Shown here: piece by piece, positions 23,296 to 36,095 of the stretch | Numbering within the stretch: the stretch's first letter is position 1 | How the letters are laid out: the number at the start of each line of letters is the position of its first letter | Source of the DNA: Osedax fenrisi | Lineage: Eukaryota; Annelida; Polychaeta; Sabellida; Siboglinidae | Assembly: GCA_964019155.1 (NCBI GenBank) | Contig: OZ025241.1 | Location: forward strand, 87,171,228 to 87,235,227 | Reading direction: 5' to 3' | DNA length: 64,000 nt | Made by a program: the position numbers and the translations under genes | Notes under the pieces: model-generated | Databases searched by the model: none | The model's input: the letters and a program-made list of their open reading frames with translations, nothing else | Told to the model about the DNA's origin: nothing

Positions 23296-23439
23296 TCAGA
23301 GAGCGAACGAAAGCCATGCCAACATGGTGAATATACCTCCTATAGGTGTGAACGTCGTGACGGAGGTGTTGCCGGTTATTGCGGTTATGTAACAAGTGCC
23401 GCAGAACAACAACATTCCCACAAACATTAGAAGTCCCGT
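23296..23439 (-). CDS. TMEM256-like A, exon 4 (last)
   Basis: Acceptor ATTTTACAG, phase 0. Encodes TGLLMFVGMLLFCGTCYITA, ITGN, PIGGIFTMLAWLSFAL and TGA. LFCGTC and PIGG are family signatures. Confidence 0.93.
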   Translation of the reverse strand, partial: TGLLMFVGMLLFCGTCYITAITGNTSVTTFTPIGGIFTMLAWLSFAL

Positions 23440-26400
23440 CTGTAAAATATAAGTACCGTTATATATATATATCGTATTTTCAATTTGTTATACTAAATAT
23501 AGAAATATAGGTAATGTATATAAATATATTAGTGATATAAACGAATACCAAATTATTTTGTAACTTTGTTTCATATTCGATTTGAAAAATAAATATTTGA
23601 TTAAATTTGATTCGAAATATAAAACTATCGAATAGTTTGAAATTATTTCGTACAATAAAATATTAAATGAATAGATAAAATGAATACTTGTCGAAAATCT
23701 AAAAATATACTTTAATGTTTATTTTATGATACATTTACATTACTGATTATTTTAGGTTATATATATTACATTACTGAGAGGTTTAAATATTGAAAATTGA
23801 TTTCCTGAGAAATTCAAATAATGACAATTTAGTTGTTCAGAAGTTATATAATATTGCAAATTTGTTGTCAAGTGGTTAATATATTTAAACTTAGGATTAA
23901 AGTAATATCCTTATAGTGATGCAATAGCACATTATATCATATTTATATTTATACACATTTCAAGTTTATGTTATATAATGTTATGTAATATATTCATTAT
24001 AATAATATAATAGTTTGAATTATAAATATACTATACCATTGATTAGTGATATTGTATCATTACATTTATATAACAACATTTGTAAATATCATGTAGTTAT
24101 GATATATTTTAGACATGATATTACTGTAATCTTAATTTAATTAATAATAAAATCTGAAATATATGAACATTTCTATGTAAAAAAATAAATTCATTCATTG
24201 TGTTTATTTTTGTTTGTTTATTTGTTTCGTTTCCACACCAGTGAGGGTAATAGTTTTACCGTATAGGGGGTTAAAATATACTATCTAATCCGATCCAATT
24301 AACTAAATATGAGTGAATGTCTATTTACTTCTACATTTATATCTATGATTAAATGTTGAATTCAATTATGAATAGTCTAAATGTATTACAGTTTTATTTA
24401 AGGAACGGCGCAACATACGATTATTGAAATGGTGAATATAGGAAATCATGGATTACTAAAAAATAGATTCATTCTATGTATACTGCAAAATATCAATTAA
24501 TTTTTCTTTATATATTATATATCCAATATTTATCTACAAATATAACTATAGAGTATGAGAATTAGATTGTAAAAATGATACCAGAAAACTTACATAATAT
24601 CTATTTCTAGAAAAAAAATATATAAGAAATTTCAATAAGATATACAAAATATTATATATAATTGATTAATTTATTAGTTTTAAATAATTATATCTGAAAA
24701 GTACCATAATATTGATATACTGTGGAAATGTCATGTCATTTGAATGTATTTCTATATTTGAAAGTGTTCAAACATAAATGATGACAGTTTTTTAATTAAT
24801 TTGAGATATTTTATATTATTAAGGGCCGATGTAACCTTGGGGGCGTTTACATGTAAAAGATAGGGGAAAATGGCTATATTTTAACAGTAATAACTTTTTT
24901 TATTTATGATTATTTTTTTCTAATTTTTTTTAATTATCTAGATAACATTTATCTCTAGTTTTATAGGTACATCATAAAATAAAAAATGTATTATTAAATA
25001 AAGAAAAGTTAATTATAATATTAAAATTATTTAAAAATAAATGTATTAAACATTTTAAATTATTTTTCAAATAATTATATTAATAAATTGTATTTCTTTA
25101 TCTTACATACCTATATAATAGTAACCATATATTATGTATATACTCAGACAATTTATAAAAGAGTTCAAAATTTATTAACATTTAAAAAATAAATCAATAA
25201 ACAAAACACCAGAGATATTCGCATCTAAAGTTTTACTTGCATGTTTTCTAATTATTAAATCCAATTATTTTGAATAGGTACATGATTAATCTTTGTATTT
25301 GAGGCACCTATGTTTAATTTTATATGATAAATATACATCATTTGTATATATATTAATATACATCATTTTAAAGATAATGAATTACATTTTAAAATTTAAT
25401 ATAAAATATTCCCTAAAAAATAATATCGAAGGTTACGCTGGCCCTTAAGGGAGTATCCCACTACACGTATTTCTGGAAATAATATCCGGCAATGTTTGCT
25501 ATAAAGTGATTTTCTAGCAAGTTAACTACAATTGTAGTGGGATACTCACTTACTTTCCGGCAACTTGCAGGAAATATAGCAACTTTAAAGGGGGTATTAC
25601 ACATTACAACTTGCTTGAAAATCACTTTCTAGAAAACATTTCCGGACATTATTTCTAGAAATAATGGTAGTGGGATACCCCTTTTAGGGTTTTAACAATT
25701 ATTTTACTAAAAATAACATAATTTCAAAGATTAACTAATAAAATATTAACTAATTTTATATTTTACTTCATTAGATTAGTATGTTAGATTATTTATATAA
25801 TTTTTAATTTATTTATTTAACATTTATAAACCATTATTTAAATTTTATAATAGATTTATTTATATATTATAATTGTTTTTATAAATGATATAATATTTAC
25901 ATTACATTTATTTTTGGTAGAATTACTAGAATTGGTAAATAATGATATTATAACTATAATATAATATTGGAATAAAATAATTAGTTATATAATACATATT
26001 TGATATTAGTATATTTATAAAATTTTAATTAGTTGTAAAGTGAAGAAAATTATGAAATCATGCGATAAAAGTATGAATAATATTTATCAAGTACGTGATA
26101 AATATGTTCTAACAACCCATTAGCTATACATTTGACTGTTTATTGGAATGTTTAACATGTAGAGAAATCTATAGTTATTATAATAGTTTTTAATTTTTCA
26201 AATTCGTTGTTATTTCATAAAAATTATAATAAAAATGTAAACTAATTATTTAATTTTTTGTGTATATAGATTAGACTAAAAATTATAATAACTATATGAA
26301 CTATTTTACGAGCTCATATTTATAAATGCTTATTTATGGAACTTTTATGCACTATAAATATTCCATTTTAAAGGGAATTAATCAAAAGTTATGCTTATTA

Positions 26401-27899
26401 GATACAACAAATTATAATAAATGATATTTTGTTGGTGGGTCTTAACTGATTAAATTTTTTTAAATGCAAATTTTGTTTATTATTTCAATTATCATATTTG
26501 TTTGTACATTAGTATCATATTCGATTTGAAATATAAATATATAAAATAATCAAAATAATTAAAAATTATTCGTAAATTATAATATTGAATGAACATATAT
26601 AGCATAAAATCTAAATAATGATTAAATGTTTATTTTATGATAAATTATATTACAATAAATGATTATTTTTCTGTTTATTACAATAACGTACATATTTATA
26701 CTTTATATTTTCGATTTTATATTAGCTAAAATAAATTATCAATCAACAAAATAAAAAAAATTTAATTTAGGTTATATATATTAATTTATATATTATGTTG
26801 AAAATATTTATACGATTTTTTAAAAGTAAAAATATGGAGTTTGAATATAATATTTAGTAAAACATGAATAATTAATTATGATGGCAATTTTCAATTAGTT
26901 CTAAGTTAAAATAATGAAAATTAGGTTTTCATTAACTTAAAATATTGACAATTTGATTATCAAGATATTAAAATGTGGTTCTCAAGAAGTTACATATTAC
27001 AAAAAGGATACCATTTAGATAACCAGTTGATTCGTTACGTAGATAACAATGATACATATCACAACTGCCCATGTTATAAATATCACACCCTAAGCAACTA
27101 AATATAACACTAACCATCATGGGATACTTAGAAAGGGGAGTGGCCAGTAGTGTCAGTGTATCGATGAAATGAAATTGACTGGCGGTATTAAATATCTGCA
27201 ATTGGTAGAAAGGCTAGAATTGTATATTAGAATATAAGGTACTTGATATACGTAATATAAGATTTTAAATGATATATATATATATATATATATAAATCTG
27301 ATCCTATATGTTATTTCTACTATATAAATAAGTAATTCGTAGTCAATGAAAAATAGATAATCATAGATTTAATTTTTAGAAATAAAAAACGATACTATAA
27401 TGAAATAATAGCTAATCATAGAGAAATCATAGTTAATAATCCATAGCTGTGAGTTTAGCTGCGTGATTTCGTCGAGAATAATATTATAAATTCATAAACT
27501 AGATCATAGTTAACTAGTATATTAAGATGAGGATATACAAAAAAACATAACTTGTGATTATATTTTAATTCGTGAATATTTTTAAAATACAGTAATATGC
27601 ATAGTAATTTTATTTAGTCGGGTTATTGGGGTTATGTTTAGAATTTTAAATTGTATACGAAATAAATATTATTTGGAATAATAATAAAATATTATTTGAT
27701 AAGTTTAAATGAAATAATTGTAATGATGGATGTGTTTCAATAATCTGAAATGATCAAATATTTAGTAAACGTATTATCATTGAATACGCGGAAACTGATT
27801 ATACTATTATTTGTAACTATCTAGACATTAATTACTAGTATTTGAGTATATCTTAATACATATCTAACAACCTATTTAAAAGTAACACATCTTTGTACT

Positions 27900-27931
<32 letters not shown>

Positions 27932-27980
27932 TATCAATTATAATTGATATTCTATAATTATATATATATAATACGCAATG

Positions 27981-28016
<36 letters not shown>

Positions 28017-28211
28017 TTGAGAACATTTTTTAGAACACATTCTATTTTAATTCATAATCATGAATATGAATGTAATTACAATAAATAAATGACTCATTAT
28101 TGTAGTGAGAAACAATGTAAGTATAGATTTAGGAATTTTAACGTATATTAGGAAATACTATATTATAAATTAAAAAATATTATCATATTATTTGTTACAA
28201 ATTTATATTAG

Positions 28212-28268
<57 letters not shown>

Positions 28269-31200
28269 CTAGCCGTACCCGACCCGGCGTTGCTCGGTTT
28301 TTGAATATTTGCCTATTATCTATTATTTATTAATTATAGATATATTATATACCTATTCCTGATTATGCATTGCTATATATACAATAAAATAAATGTTAGC
28401 TAAAATACAAACAAAATATAGAAAATATTTAAAAAATTAATGGAAATATATTAAAAAATGCAACAAATATTACAAATATTACAAAATATGTTTTAAAAAA
28501 TGTCTAAAACCCAAACTTAAACCCAAACCGTACCCAAACCGGCGTTGCTCGGATATTGATTGTTTGCCTATCTATTATTTATTAATTATAGCTGTTCATG
28601 ATTCTTCATTGTTATATATATACAATTAAATAAATGTTAGCTGAAATACAAATAAATGTAGAAAAATATTTTAATAATTAAAAAATTAGTAGAAAAACAT
28701 TTCAAAAAATATATTAAAAAATACAATAAATATTTTGAATATTACAAAATATGTTTTAAAAAGATGTCGAAAACCCAAACCTAAACCCAAACCGTACCCG
28801 ACCTGGCGTTGCTCGGTTTTTGATTTTTTGCCAAATATTATTTATTAATTATAGCTATTACTAATTCTGCATTGCTAAATATTTATATTTAATTTGTTCC
28901 TAACTATTATTTATATACAATAAAATAAATTTTAGATGCAAACATACAAACAAATGTAGAAAAATATTTTAATATTTAAAAAATTAGTGGAAAAATATTT
29001 TAAAAAATATATTAAAAAATACAACTAATATTACAATTATTATAAAATATGTTTTAAAAAAATGTCTAAAACCAAAACCCACGCCGTCCTGACACGGCGT
29101 TGCTAGGTTTTTGATTGTTTTCCTATCTGTTATTTATTAATTATAACAATTCCTGATTTTAAATTTCTTGCCTTACCCAACACGACGTTTCTCGGTTTTT
29201 AATTATTTGCCTATAAATTATTAATTATAGCTATTCCTAATTATGCATAGCTAATCTTTAATTTGTAGTCTTCTAACTAATATTTAATAAATCTAACTGT
29301 ATCCGATGTATATCTAGCGTTGTTCTTTTTTAGATTTATTCGTAAAATATTTTGTAAAAATACAAAAAATAATTTAAAATATTATAAAATATATTTTTAA
29401 AAAGTGTCTAAAAATATTTTTTAAATATACAAAATATTTCAACATATTAGTAGCCATACCCTACCCGGCGTTGCTAGGTTTTTGATTATTTTCCTATATA
29501 TTATATATTAATTATAGCTATTCCTGATTCTTAATTGATATATATAATAAAATAAATGTTAGCTGACATACAAAACAAAGTAGAAAAATTTTTCAAATAA
29601 TATGTTAAAAAATACAACAAATATTTCAAATATTACAAAATATGTTTTAAAAAAATGTCTAAAACCCAAACCTAAACCCAAACACAAACCGTACACTACC
29701 CTGCGTTGCTAGGTTTTTGATTATGTGCCTATTAATTGTAGCTATTCCTGATTATACTTAGCTAATATTTAATTTTTTTCTTCTAACTAATATTTACTAA
29801 TTCTAACTGTATCCGATGTAGACCCAGCGTTGTTCGTTGTTAAGATTATTTGTAAAATAATTGGTAAGATTAAAAATAACAATTTAAAATATTACAAAAT
29901 ATATTTTTAAAAAGTGTCTAAAAATATTTTAAGAAATATAAAAAATATTTCACCATATTAGTAGCCATACCTGATTTTGAATGCCTATTTATTTTTTTAT
30001 TAATTATAGCTATTCCTGATTATTCTAAAATATATAATTGCTAAAAATTGCAATAAAATATATAAAATATTACAAAATATGTTTTAAAACCAAACCATAC
30101 CCGACCCGGCATTTCTTGGTTTTTGTTTGTTTGCCTATCTATTATTTATTATTTATTAATTAGGGCAATTTCTGATTCTATATTTCTAGTATATACAATT
30201 AAATACAGTTTATTTAAAATACAAACAAATATAGAAAAATATTGTTTATAATATTTAAAAAATTAGTGAACAAATATTTCAAAAAATATTTTAAAAAATA
30301 CAACAAATATTTTAAATATTACAAAATATGTTGAAAACCCAAACCCAAACCGTCCCAACACGGCGTTGATCGGTTTTTAAATATATGCCTATCTATACTT
30401 TATTAATTATAACTATTCCTGATTTAGAATTGTTTGCCGAACCCAACCCGACGTTGCTCGGTTTTTTATTATTTGCCTATCAATTATTAATTATAGTTAT
30501 TCCTAATTATGCATAGCTAATCTTTAATTATTGTCTTCTAACTAATATTTAATAAATCTAACTGTATCCGATGTAGATCTAGCGTTGTTCTTTTTAAGAT
30601 TTATTCGTAAAATATTTTGTAAAAATACAAAAATACAAAAATACAAAAATAATTTAAAATATTATAAAATATATTTTTAAAAAGTGTCTAAAAATATTTT
30701 TTAAATATAAAAAATATTTCAACATATTAGTAGTCATACCCTACCCGGCGTTGCTAGGTTTTTGATTGTTTGACTATTTATTTGTATTAATTATAGCTAT
30801 TCCTGATTATTCTAAAATATATGATTGCTAAAAAATACAAAAAATATTTAAAATATTACAAAATATGTTTTAAAAAAATGTCGAAATCTCAAACCTAAAC
30901 ACAAATCCAAACAGTACTCGACTCGACATTTATCGGTTTTTGATTGTTTGCCTATTTATTATTTATTAATTAGAGCTATTCCTGATCCTACATTTCTAGT
31001 ATATACAATTAAATAAAATTAAACATATCTAGAAACATATTTTTTTTAATATTTAAAAAATTAGATAAAAAATATTTCAAAAAATTCAACAGATATTTCA
31101 AATATTCCAAAATATGTTGAAAACCTAAACCCAAACAGTTCCAAATCGGCGTTGCTCGGTTTTTTATTAATTATAACTATTCCTGATTTGGAATTTCTTG

Positions 31201-32148
31201 CCGTACCCAACTTTGCTTTACTCGTTGTTTGATAGCTTACCTATCTATTATTTATTATTTATGGCTATTCATGATTCTGCTTTTCATATACAATAACATA
31301 AATTGTTGCTAAAATTCAAACAAATTTATACAAATATTAATATCTCAAAAATTAGTGGAAAAATATTTCAAAAATATTTCAAATAATATTTAAAAAAATA
31401 CAACACATATTTCCAATATTACAAAATAGTACTTAATAAATATCGAAAACCCAAACCGCACCCTGCGTTGATCGATTTTTGATTGTTTGCCTATCTATTA
31501 TTTATTAATTATAGCTATTCCTGATTCTGTATTCCTAGTATACAACAAATATTTCCAAATATTACAAAATATATTTTTTATAAATGTTCTACAAATATTT
31601 TAAAAAGTATATTATTATATCTTATAATATTTATATATTTATTATATAATTATAATATTTTAATTATATCTTAAAATAATAATATTTCAACGAATAGTTG
31701 AAAAATATAAAAAATTATTTCAAATAATATTTTTTAAAATACAAAAAATATAAATAATATTACAAAATATATTTTAAAAAAATTTCAAAAAAATGTTTAA
31801 AAATATTTAAAAAAAACTTCAAAAATATTTCAAAAAATGTCAAAAATATTTCAAAAATATTTCAAAAAATTTCCAAAATTTCCAAAAATTTCAAAAAAAA
31901 ATCAAAAAAAATTCAAAAAAATAGTTCGAAAAAATGTAAAAAAAATATTTCAAAAATGCGACGCCGAAGATTTTGGACGACAAAAAATCATTTTAATGGC
32001 AAAAAGTCAATTTTTCAGGTTTTTCTGGGGTACGCGGTATAAAATTCAAAAAATTTTCCGGACCAAGACCATACTGTTGCAAATTTATTAAGATCGGGTA
32101 TAAAATATTTTCGCGACGTACCCCGGTTCTCGAGTTACCTCACCAGAT

Positions 32149-32185
<37 letters not shown>

Positions 32186-34038
32186 ATTAAATAGACTTTC
32201 TTTTATATAATAGACTAGCTGGCTTCGGCCCGGCGTTGCCCGGGTATTATACTTGTAGTGGTCATTATAACGTATTAAATGTTGCCCTGCTATTACGAAT
32301 GACATTATAATTATTACGAATTTTATTTATATTTCCTTATTTATAAACATATATGTTTTTCATATAATATTTTCATATATATTATATAATACATATGAAA
32401 ATCTTTTGTAAATTAGTTATGATCAATCTGGATCCATTACATAATTTTGTGGGATTTAAATTTCTTAGTAGCATGATTTGCGCTCCTACTTTTATTGCTA
32501 GTTTATGGTCTGGTAATCCGGAAAGTTTAATGTAATTCAAGAATTCTATGGGATTATATACAACTTCTTTTCTTTTGTACTCTGTCTATGGACCTATATA
32601 TTTTCATCTCTCCTGGAAATTTATTTAGTAAATGTTGATTTATTATATATACATTGTCATTTTTAGGTGTTAATATACATCTTTCGCAAAACCAATTTTC
32701 ATCCAAATAATTGTCTTCTACATTTAATAAATTTTCGTGATGAGTTCATTCATATTTTTCATTATATTTCCGCACGGGATAATATCCATACCATTATTTG
32801 TCTGCGTCATTCCATTACCTATATCTAAGAGATGACTCTTGATTGTTTGATAAGAATACTCTCATGTTTTTAGTTAATTTCATTAATCTTATATTTTTCC
32901 ACATTACTGAAGTTTTCAAACACGAATTTATGTGGTCTGTCTTTGTACCGCTTTTAACTACTGGAAGGATTTGTTTGAAATCTCTGCTAAGTATTAATGT
33001 ATGTCCTTCCATCGGCTTATCTTTGTTTACTATGTCTCTTACCATTTTATCGACGGCTTCTAATGCTTCTGAGTTATTGTGCATTCATCCCAAACAATAA
33101 ATATACAGCTTCTAAATAGTTTCCCTGATTTTGATTTATTCTTTATGCTGCAATTGTAATCTTCGTTTAACTGTATTGGAATCTTAAAAATGGAATGGAC
33201 TGTTCTACCGTTCAATAATATAGTTGCTGCTATTCCTGATGATGCTACGGCAATATGTTCTTTATTTTCCATCTTCATTTTAGCTAGCAATAAATTAATC
33301 AAAAAAGTGTGTCCAGTTCCTGCGGGGGCATCCAGGAAAAACAATTTTCCATCTTCGTTATTTACACTTTGTAAGATGTTGTTATAAACTATTCTTTGTT
33401 CATCATTCAATTTAATTTCATTTGCTCGAAAATTTTCCGGGCTACGACCCGGCGTTGCCCGGGTATAATAGTAATTAATCGTTATCAATGTAGATGTAAA
33501 CAAAGATTTATTTATAGAAAACAATTTATTTATTTATAACAAAAACACTTAAATTTAAGTGTTTATTGAAAAATTTAAAATTTCTTCGTTAAATATATCG
33601 AAAACGTAAACGTCATCACCGTTTATTACCATTTACGAATGCATTAATTATGGTAAAGTGAATATAATTACATTTGTACGAAACACCTCACATTCGCATA
33701 CATTTCATGTGTGAAACATTTTTTTCTAAAATCAAAAGATTTCCCTATAGAGGGAAATAGGTCGATAAAGGACAGTTTTATGTAATTATGATCGGTGTAG
33801 AGGCGGAAATAAAAAATTCATCCGAACAACCACAATACTTTTTTCGTAGAAAATTAGTAGCAATTTAAATTTTGTAAATCCGTCGAGCCATTTTCTTAAA
33901 CATCGAACGCATATAAATAAATAAATAAATAAATAAATATTTAAATTAACTTTCTTTTATATGTATAGATATAAATATAAAATTAATATATATTAATATA
34001 TATAAATATATATATTTATATTAAAGTGTATATACTAC

Positions 34039-34095
<57 letters not shown>

Positions 34096-34902
34096 TAAAT
34101 ATAATTCTATAAAACAGTAGACTAGAACTAATAATACATATTACCTGTAATAATATTAGATTAAGATATTAATTTAAAATATTATATTTTATATAAAGTA
34201 GATTTAAACAAATTTACTATATATAATTTACTTATTTTGTATATTTATAATTATATTCAATCATACATGAAACATATTTATACGTGAATGAATTAATAAT
34301 ATATGAATATATATAAATAGAAATGTGGTGTAATATTAAGAAAGTTACATACCTGAATACGATCGTTAGTTATACCTTTCAGACTCGGCAGTACTGTTTG
34401 AATAAATCACTTGTTAACATTTCATAAATATTTATATATATATTCTAAATTGTAGTAAATAAATAATTTGTTAAAATTTCATAAATATGTATATGTAATA
34501 TATATTATATATATATATTCTAAATTTTAGTTTTAATTACGTCATATTTGTTATGTTAATATCACTATTACTCCCTGCTATTACTTCGTGTATTACTAAT
34601 ATTATCTCGCATTACTATACTACTGTACACCGAGTGCTAGTCATATCCCACACATTCCACAGTAGTCGTCTCGCATGATCACACAATGCTAGTTAGAGCT
34701 AGCCATGATAAACGTTGAATCAGTTAATAAATAATGTACTAAAGCCTGACTCTCTTTCCAAAAACTTAATAATATGTATATGATATAATCCATATTCCTT
34801 ATATATTTATAGTATGATATTTATCTATATTAAATAAATGTCTTTTCAGTATATTTTTAAAATATAAAAATGTATAAATAAATAAATATATGTATACATC
34901 TA

Positions 34903-34955
<53 letters not shown>

Positions 34956-36095
34956 ATATATTTAACCATCTTAATTCAAGAAAATATTATTTAATTATAA
35001 ATATATATATATATTTATATGTTGGGAATGTTTGATTACTTTGGTTTGGTTTTATTTTTTTTGTTATTTTAAGCATAATTATTATAATTATATCCTTAAG
35101 TGAGCCTATAAAATAGTGTGATTAGTACACGATATTTATTTAAATTAAAATGAAGATTCTAGTTTAGTGCGGAGTCCTATATTCGATACATACATACCGT
35201 ATGTTACACATAATTGATCAAAAAGCGCATAACAGAATTACTATATAATATAGTTACTATAATTATTATTATAATTACTATAATTACTATTGGTTACTGC
35301 ACGAGTTGGGAACGGTTTTCAAAATGTTCAGCAAATTGATGCGGGCGGCGAGCGCGCATAGCGTATAGAGGTGATCAGTGAATATTATACACGCACCAAT
35401 GCCTACCTATATCGATAAAGCTTATATAATAGCAAATAAAGTAAATAAGATATATATATATATTATATTATATTATACTATATTATATATATTATATTAT
35501 ATTATATTATATATATTATATATATATTATCATTTATTATTGTTTCATGTCATTTTGTGTGTATATATATATATATATGTATCCTATTTGCTTTATATAA
35601 GCATTATATATATAGATAGGCATTGATGCGTGAATAATATTCACTGAATATAAACATATAATCTATTTTTAACTGTATAAGCTATGCGCGCTCGCCGCCC
35701 GCCTCAATTTGCTGATCATTTTGAAAACCGTTCCCAACTCGTGCAACCCCCATTACTATTATAATAATAGTAATTCTGTTATGCGATTTTTGATCAATTA
35801 TGTGTAATAATGTATCTAGTATATACAACATTGATTAATATACCGTAATGGTAGTAATTAATAATTAATAATTAAAACTCACGAATATTAATATTAATAT
35901 ATAATAACCATGAGCTCCGTAAGCTGCAAGCATTATTGCTAAACATCCAGAAATACCGGCGACTCTCACCCACATACGTAAATTATCTTTTTCTATTGGC
36001 ACTTTGATTATATCTTGTTCTATGCGATTAATAATATGATAATTTTCATCTATATCATATATTATTTTTTTCTTCAAGATATCATTGTTTTCCAT
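23296..36095 (-). CDS. TMEM256-like protein A (4 exons, complete)
   Basis: Exons 36095-35909, 34393-34353, 27195-27115 and 23439-23296 join in phase to a 150-residue protein. Order: a charged N-terminus of about 40 residues; WVRVAGISGCLAIMLAAYGAH (about 42-62, membrane helix 1, the family's signature); V then LPSLKGITNDRIQ; FNTASQFHFIDTLTLLATPL (helix 2); MLLFCGTCYITAITGN (helix 3); TPIGGIFTMLAWLSFAL (helix 4). This is the layout of TMEM256/DUF423-related small membrane proteins, whose biochemical role is not established. All introns are GT..AG. Length is close to that of insect homologues as I remember them. Intron 1 holds a 596-bp palindrome; intron 2 holds the Helitron-related array and helicase relic; intron 3 holds two MITEs. 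Confidence 0.92.
23440..24822. other. TMEM256-like A intron 3, AT-rich
   Basis: No recognised feature apart from sequence shared with the gene B intron. Confidence 0.5.
24823..25444. mobile_element. piggyBac-type MITE with TTAA duplication
   Basis: TTAA 24819-24822 and 25445-25448. Inverted ends GGGCCGATGTAACCTT / GGGCCAGCGTAACCTT. The interior is non-coding and AT-rich. Confidence 0.85.
25449..25682. mobile_element. TTAA-type MITE, GGGGGTATCC family, copy 3
   Basis: Starts GGGAGTATCCCACTACA, sharing the TTAA at 25445-25448 with its neighbour, and ends GTAGTGGGATACCCC. The internal mirror TGTAGTGGGATAC and the CCGGCAACTTGC blocks match copies 1 and 2. Confidence 0.8.
25683..27114. other. 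TMEM256-like A intron 3, AT-rich
   Basis: No recognised feature. The 26.9-27.1 kb part aligns with 43.55-43.75 kb in gene B. Confidence 0.5.
27115..27195 (-). CDS. TMEM256-like A, exon 3
   Basis: 81 nt, phase 0 at both ends. Acceptor CAATTGCAG, donor ATG|GTTAGT. Encodes IFNTASQFHFIDTLTLLATP and LSKYPMM, the family's F.TAN..HF..SLALL..P segment. Confidence 0.93.
27196..28211. other. TMEM256-like A intron 2, part shared with gene B
   Basis: Aligns in patches with 43.85-44.65 kb. The best conserved patch is CTCGACGARATCA on the minus strand (27.47 and 44.09 kb). (AT)n at 27270-27294, 27900-27927 and 27985-28012. Confidence 0.5.
28212..28266. repeat. (AT)n microsatellite
   Basis: AT tract at the left edge of the Helitron-related array. 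Confidence 0.9.
28267..31530 (+). repeat. Diverged tandem array with CCCGGCGTTGCTCGG core
   Basis: About fifteen copies of a unit of roughly 260 bp or shorter derivatives, recognisable by the core TACCCGACCCGGCGTTGCTC then GGTTTTTGATTGTTTGCCTA. Cores start near 28270, 28530, 28790, 29085, 29170, 29455, 29690, 30090, 30350, 30435, 30735, 30910, 31135, 31200 and 31455. Between cores lie ATTATAGCTATTCCTGATT and AAATATT-rich spacers. The same core bounds the helicase relic, so I infer a Helitron/Helentron-type non-autonomous element with an expanded internal array. Confidence 0.85.
31531..31960. repeat. AAATATTTCAAAA reiterated tract
   Basis: Irregular repeats of AAATATTTCAAAAA; the apparent lysine/phenylalanine-rich open frame at 31837-32091 is an artefact. 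An inverted counterpart lies at 50.10-50.45 kb. Confidence 0.8.
31961..32250 (+). mobile_element. Helitron-related terminal block
   Basis: A single-copy-looking segment (GCGACGCCGAAGATTTTGG ... ACCCCGGTTCTCGAG) followed by AGACTAGCTGGCTTCGG and CCCGGCGTTGCCCGGGTAT. Present inverted at 45.12-45.33 kb (CTCGAGAACC, GTAGCCAGCTATCC). Confidence 0.65.
32380..33475 (-). pseudogene. Helitron PIF1-type helicase relic
   Basis: The minus strand, through several frameshifts, gives LNDEQRIVYNNIL, LDAPAGTGHTFLINLLL (Walker A; the usual K is H), VASSGIAATILLNGRT, IFIVWDECT (Walker B), SRDFKQILPVV, CERCILTPKNDNVYIINQHL, YRSIDRV, EFLNYIKLSGLPDHKL and GAQIMLLRNLNPTKLCNG. These are consecutive helicase motifs of Helitron Rep-helicases. 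The Rep nuclease part is absent. It is bounded at both sides by CCCGGCGTTGCCCGGGTAT and lies inside TMEM256-like A intron 2. Not functional. Confidence 0.93.
33420..33960 (+). mobile_element. Helitron-related repeat, copy inverted at 44.76-45.14 kb
   Basis: Contains ACCCGGCGTTGCCCGGGTAT then TAATCGTTATCAATGTAGAT, CACTTAAATTTAAGTG and TTTCCCTATAGAGGGAAATA. The same blocks occur in reverse order and orientation at 44.76-45.14 kb. Confidence 0.75.
33961..34352. other. AT-rich, with (AT)n at 34045-34093
   Basis: Low complexity; its right end leads into the microexon of TMEM256-like A. Confidence 0.6.
34353..34393 (-). CDS. TMEM256-like A, 41-nt microexon (exon 2)
   Basis: Acceptor TTCAAACAG, donor CAG|GTATGT. 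Two bases complete the split valine codon of exon 1, then LPSLKGITNDRIQ, ending phase 0 into exon 3. The homologous microexon of gene B is at 46139-46179. It supplies the GAH-to-FxTAN linker expected in the family. Confidence 0.9.
34394..35207. other. TMEM256-like A intron 1, AT-rich
   Basis: (AT)n at 34906-34951; otherwise no recognised feature. Confidence 0.5.
35208..35803. mobile_element. 596-bp imperfect palindrome (foldback element)
   Basis: The outer arms ACATAATTGATCAAAAAGCG...GAATTACTA and the inner arms CACGAGTTGGGAACGG ... GGGCGGCGAGCGCGCATAGC recur inverted on the other side. The centre is AT-rich. Arms are about 165 bp in total. It lies about 105 bp downstream of exon 1 of TMEM256-like A. 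Confidence 0.85.
35909..36095 (-). CDS. TMEM256-like A, exon 1
   Basis: 187 nt (62 codons + 1). The ATG at 36095 is preceded by TTAATA as in copies B and C. Ends GGAGCTCATG|GTTATT, the same donor position as B and C. Encodes the N-terminus and MWVRVAGISGCLAIMLAAYG. Confidence 0.92.

Noticed and set aside
28267..31530. CRISPR-like array
   Set aside because: The repeats are diverged, spacing varies, and the context is an animal intron; it fits transposon-derived satellite.
31837..32091. Lysine/phenylalanine-rich protein
   Set aside because: Low-complexity AAATATTTC tract of the Helitron-related repeat.
35378..35626. 82-codon open frame
   Set aside because: Falls in the AT-rich centre of the 596-bp palindrome.
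35883..36095. Alternative exon 1 of gene A ending at a GTGAGT donor (35881-35882)
   Set aside because: It gives an odd YYILILIF tail and no equivalent open exon in B. The earlier GTTATT donor plus microexon fits the family and all copies.
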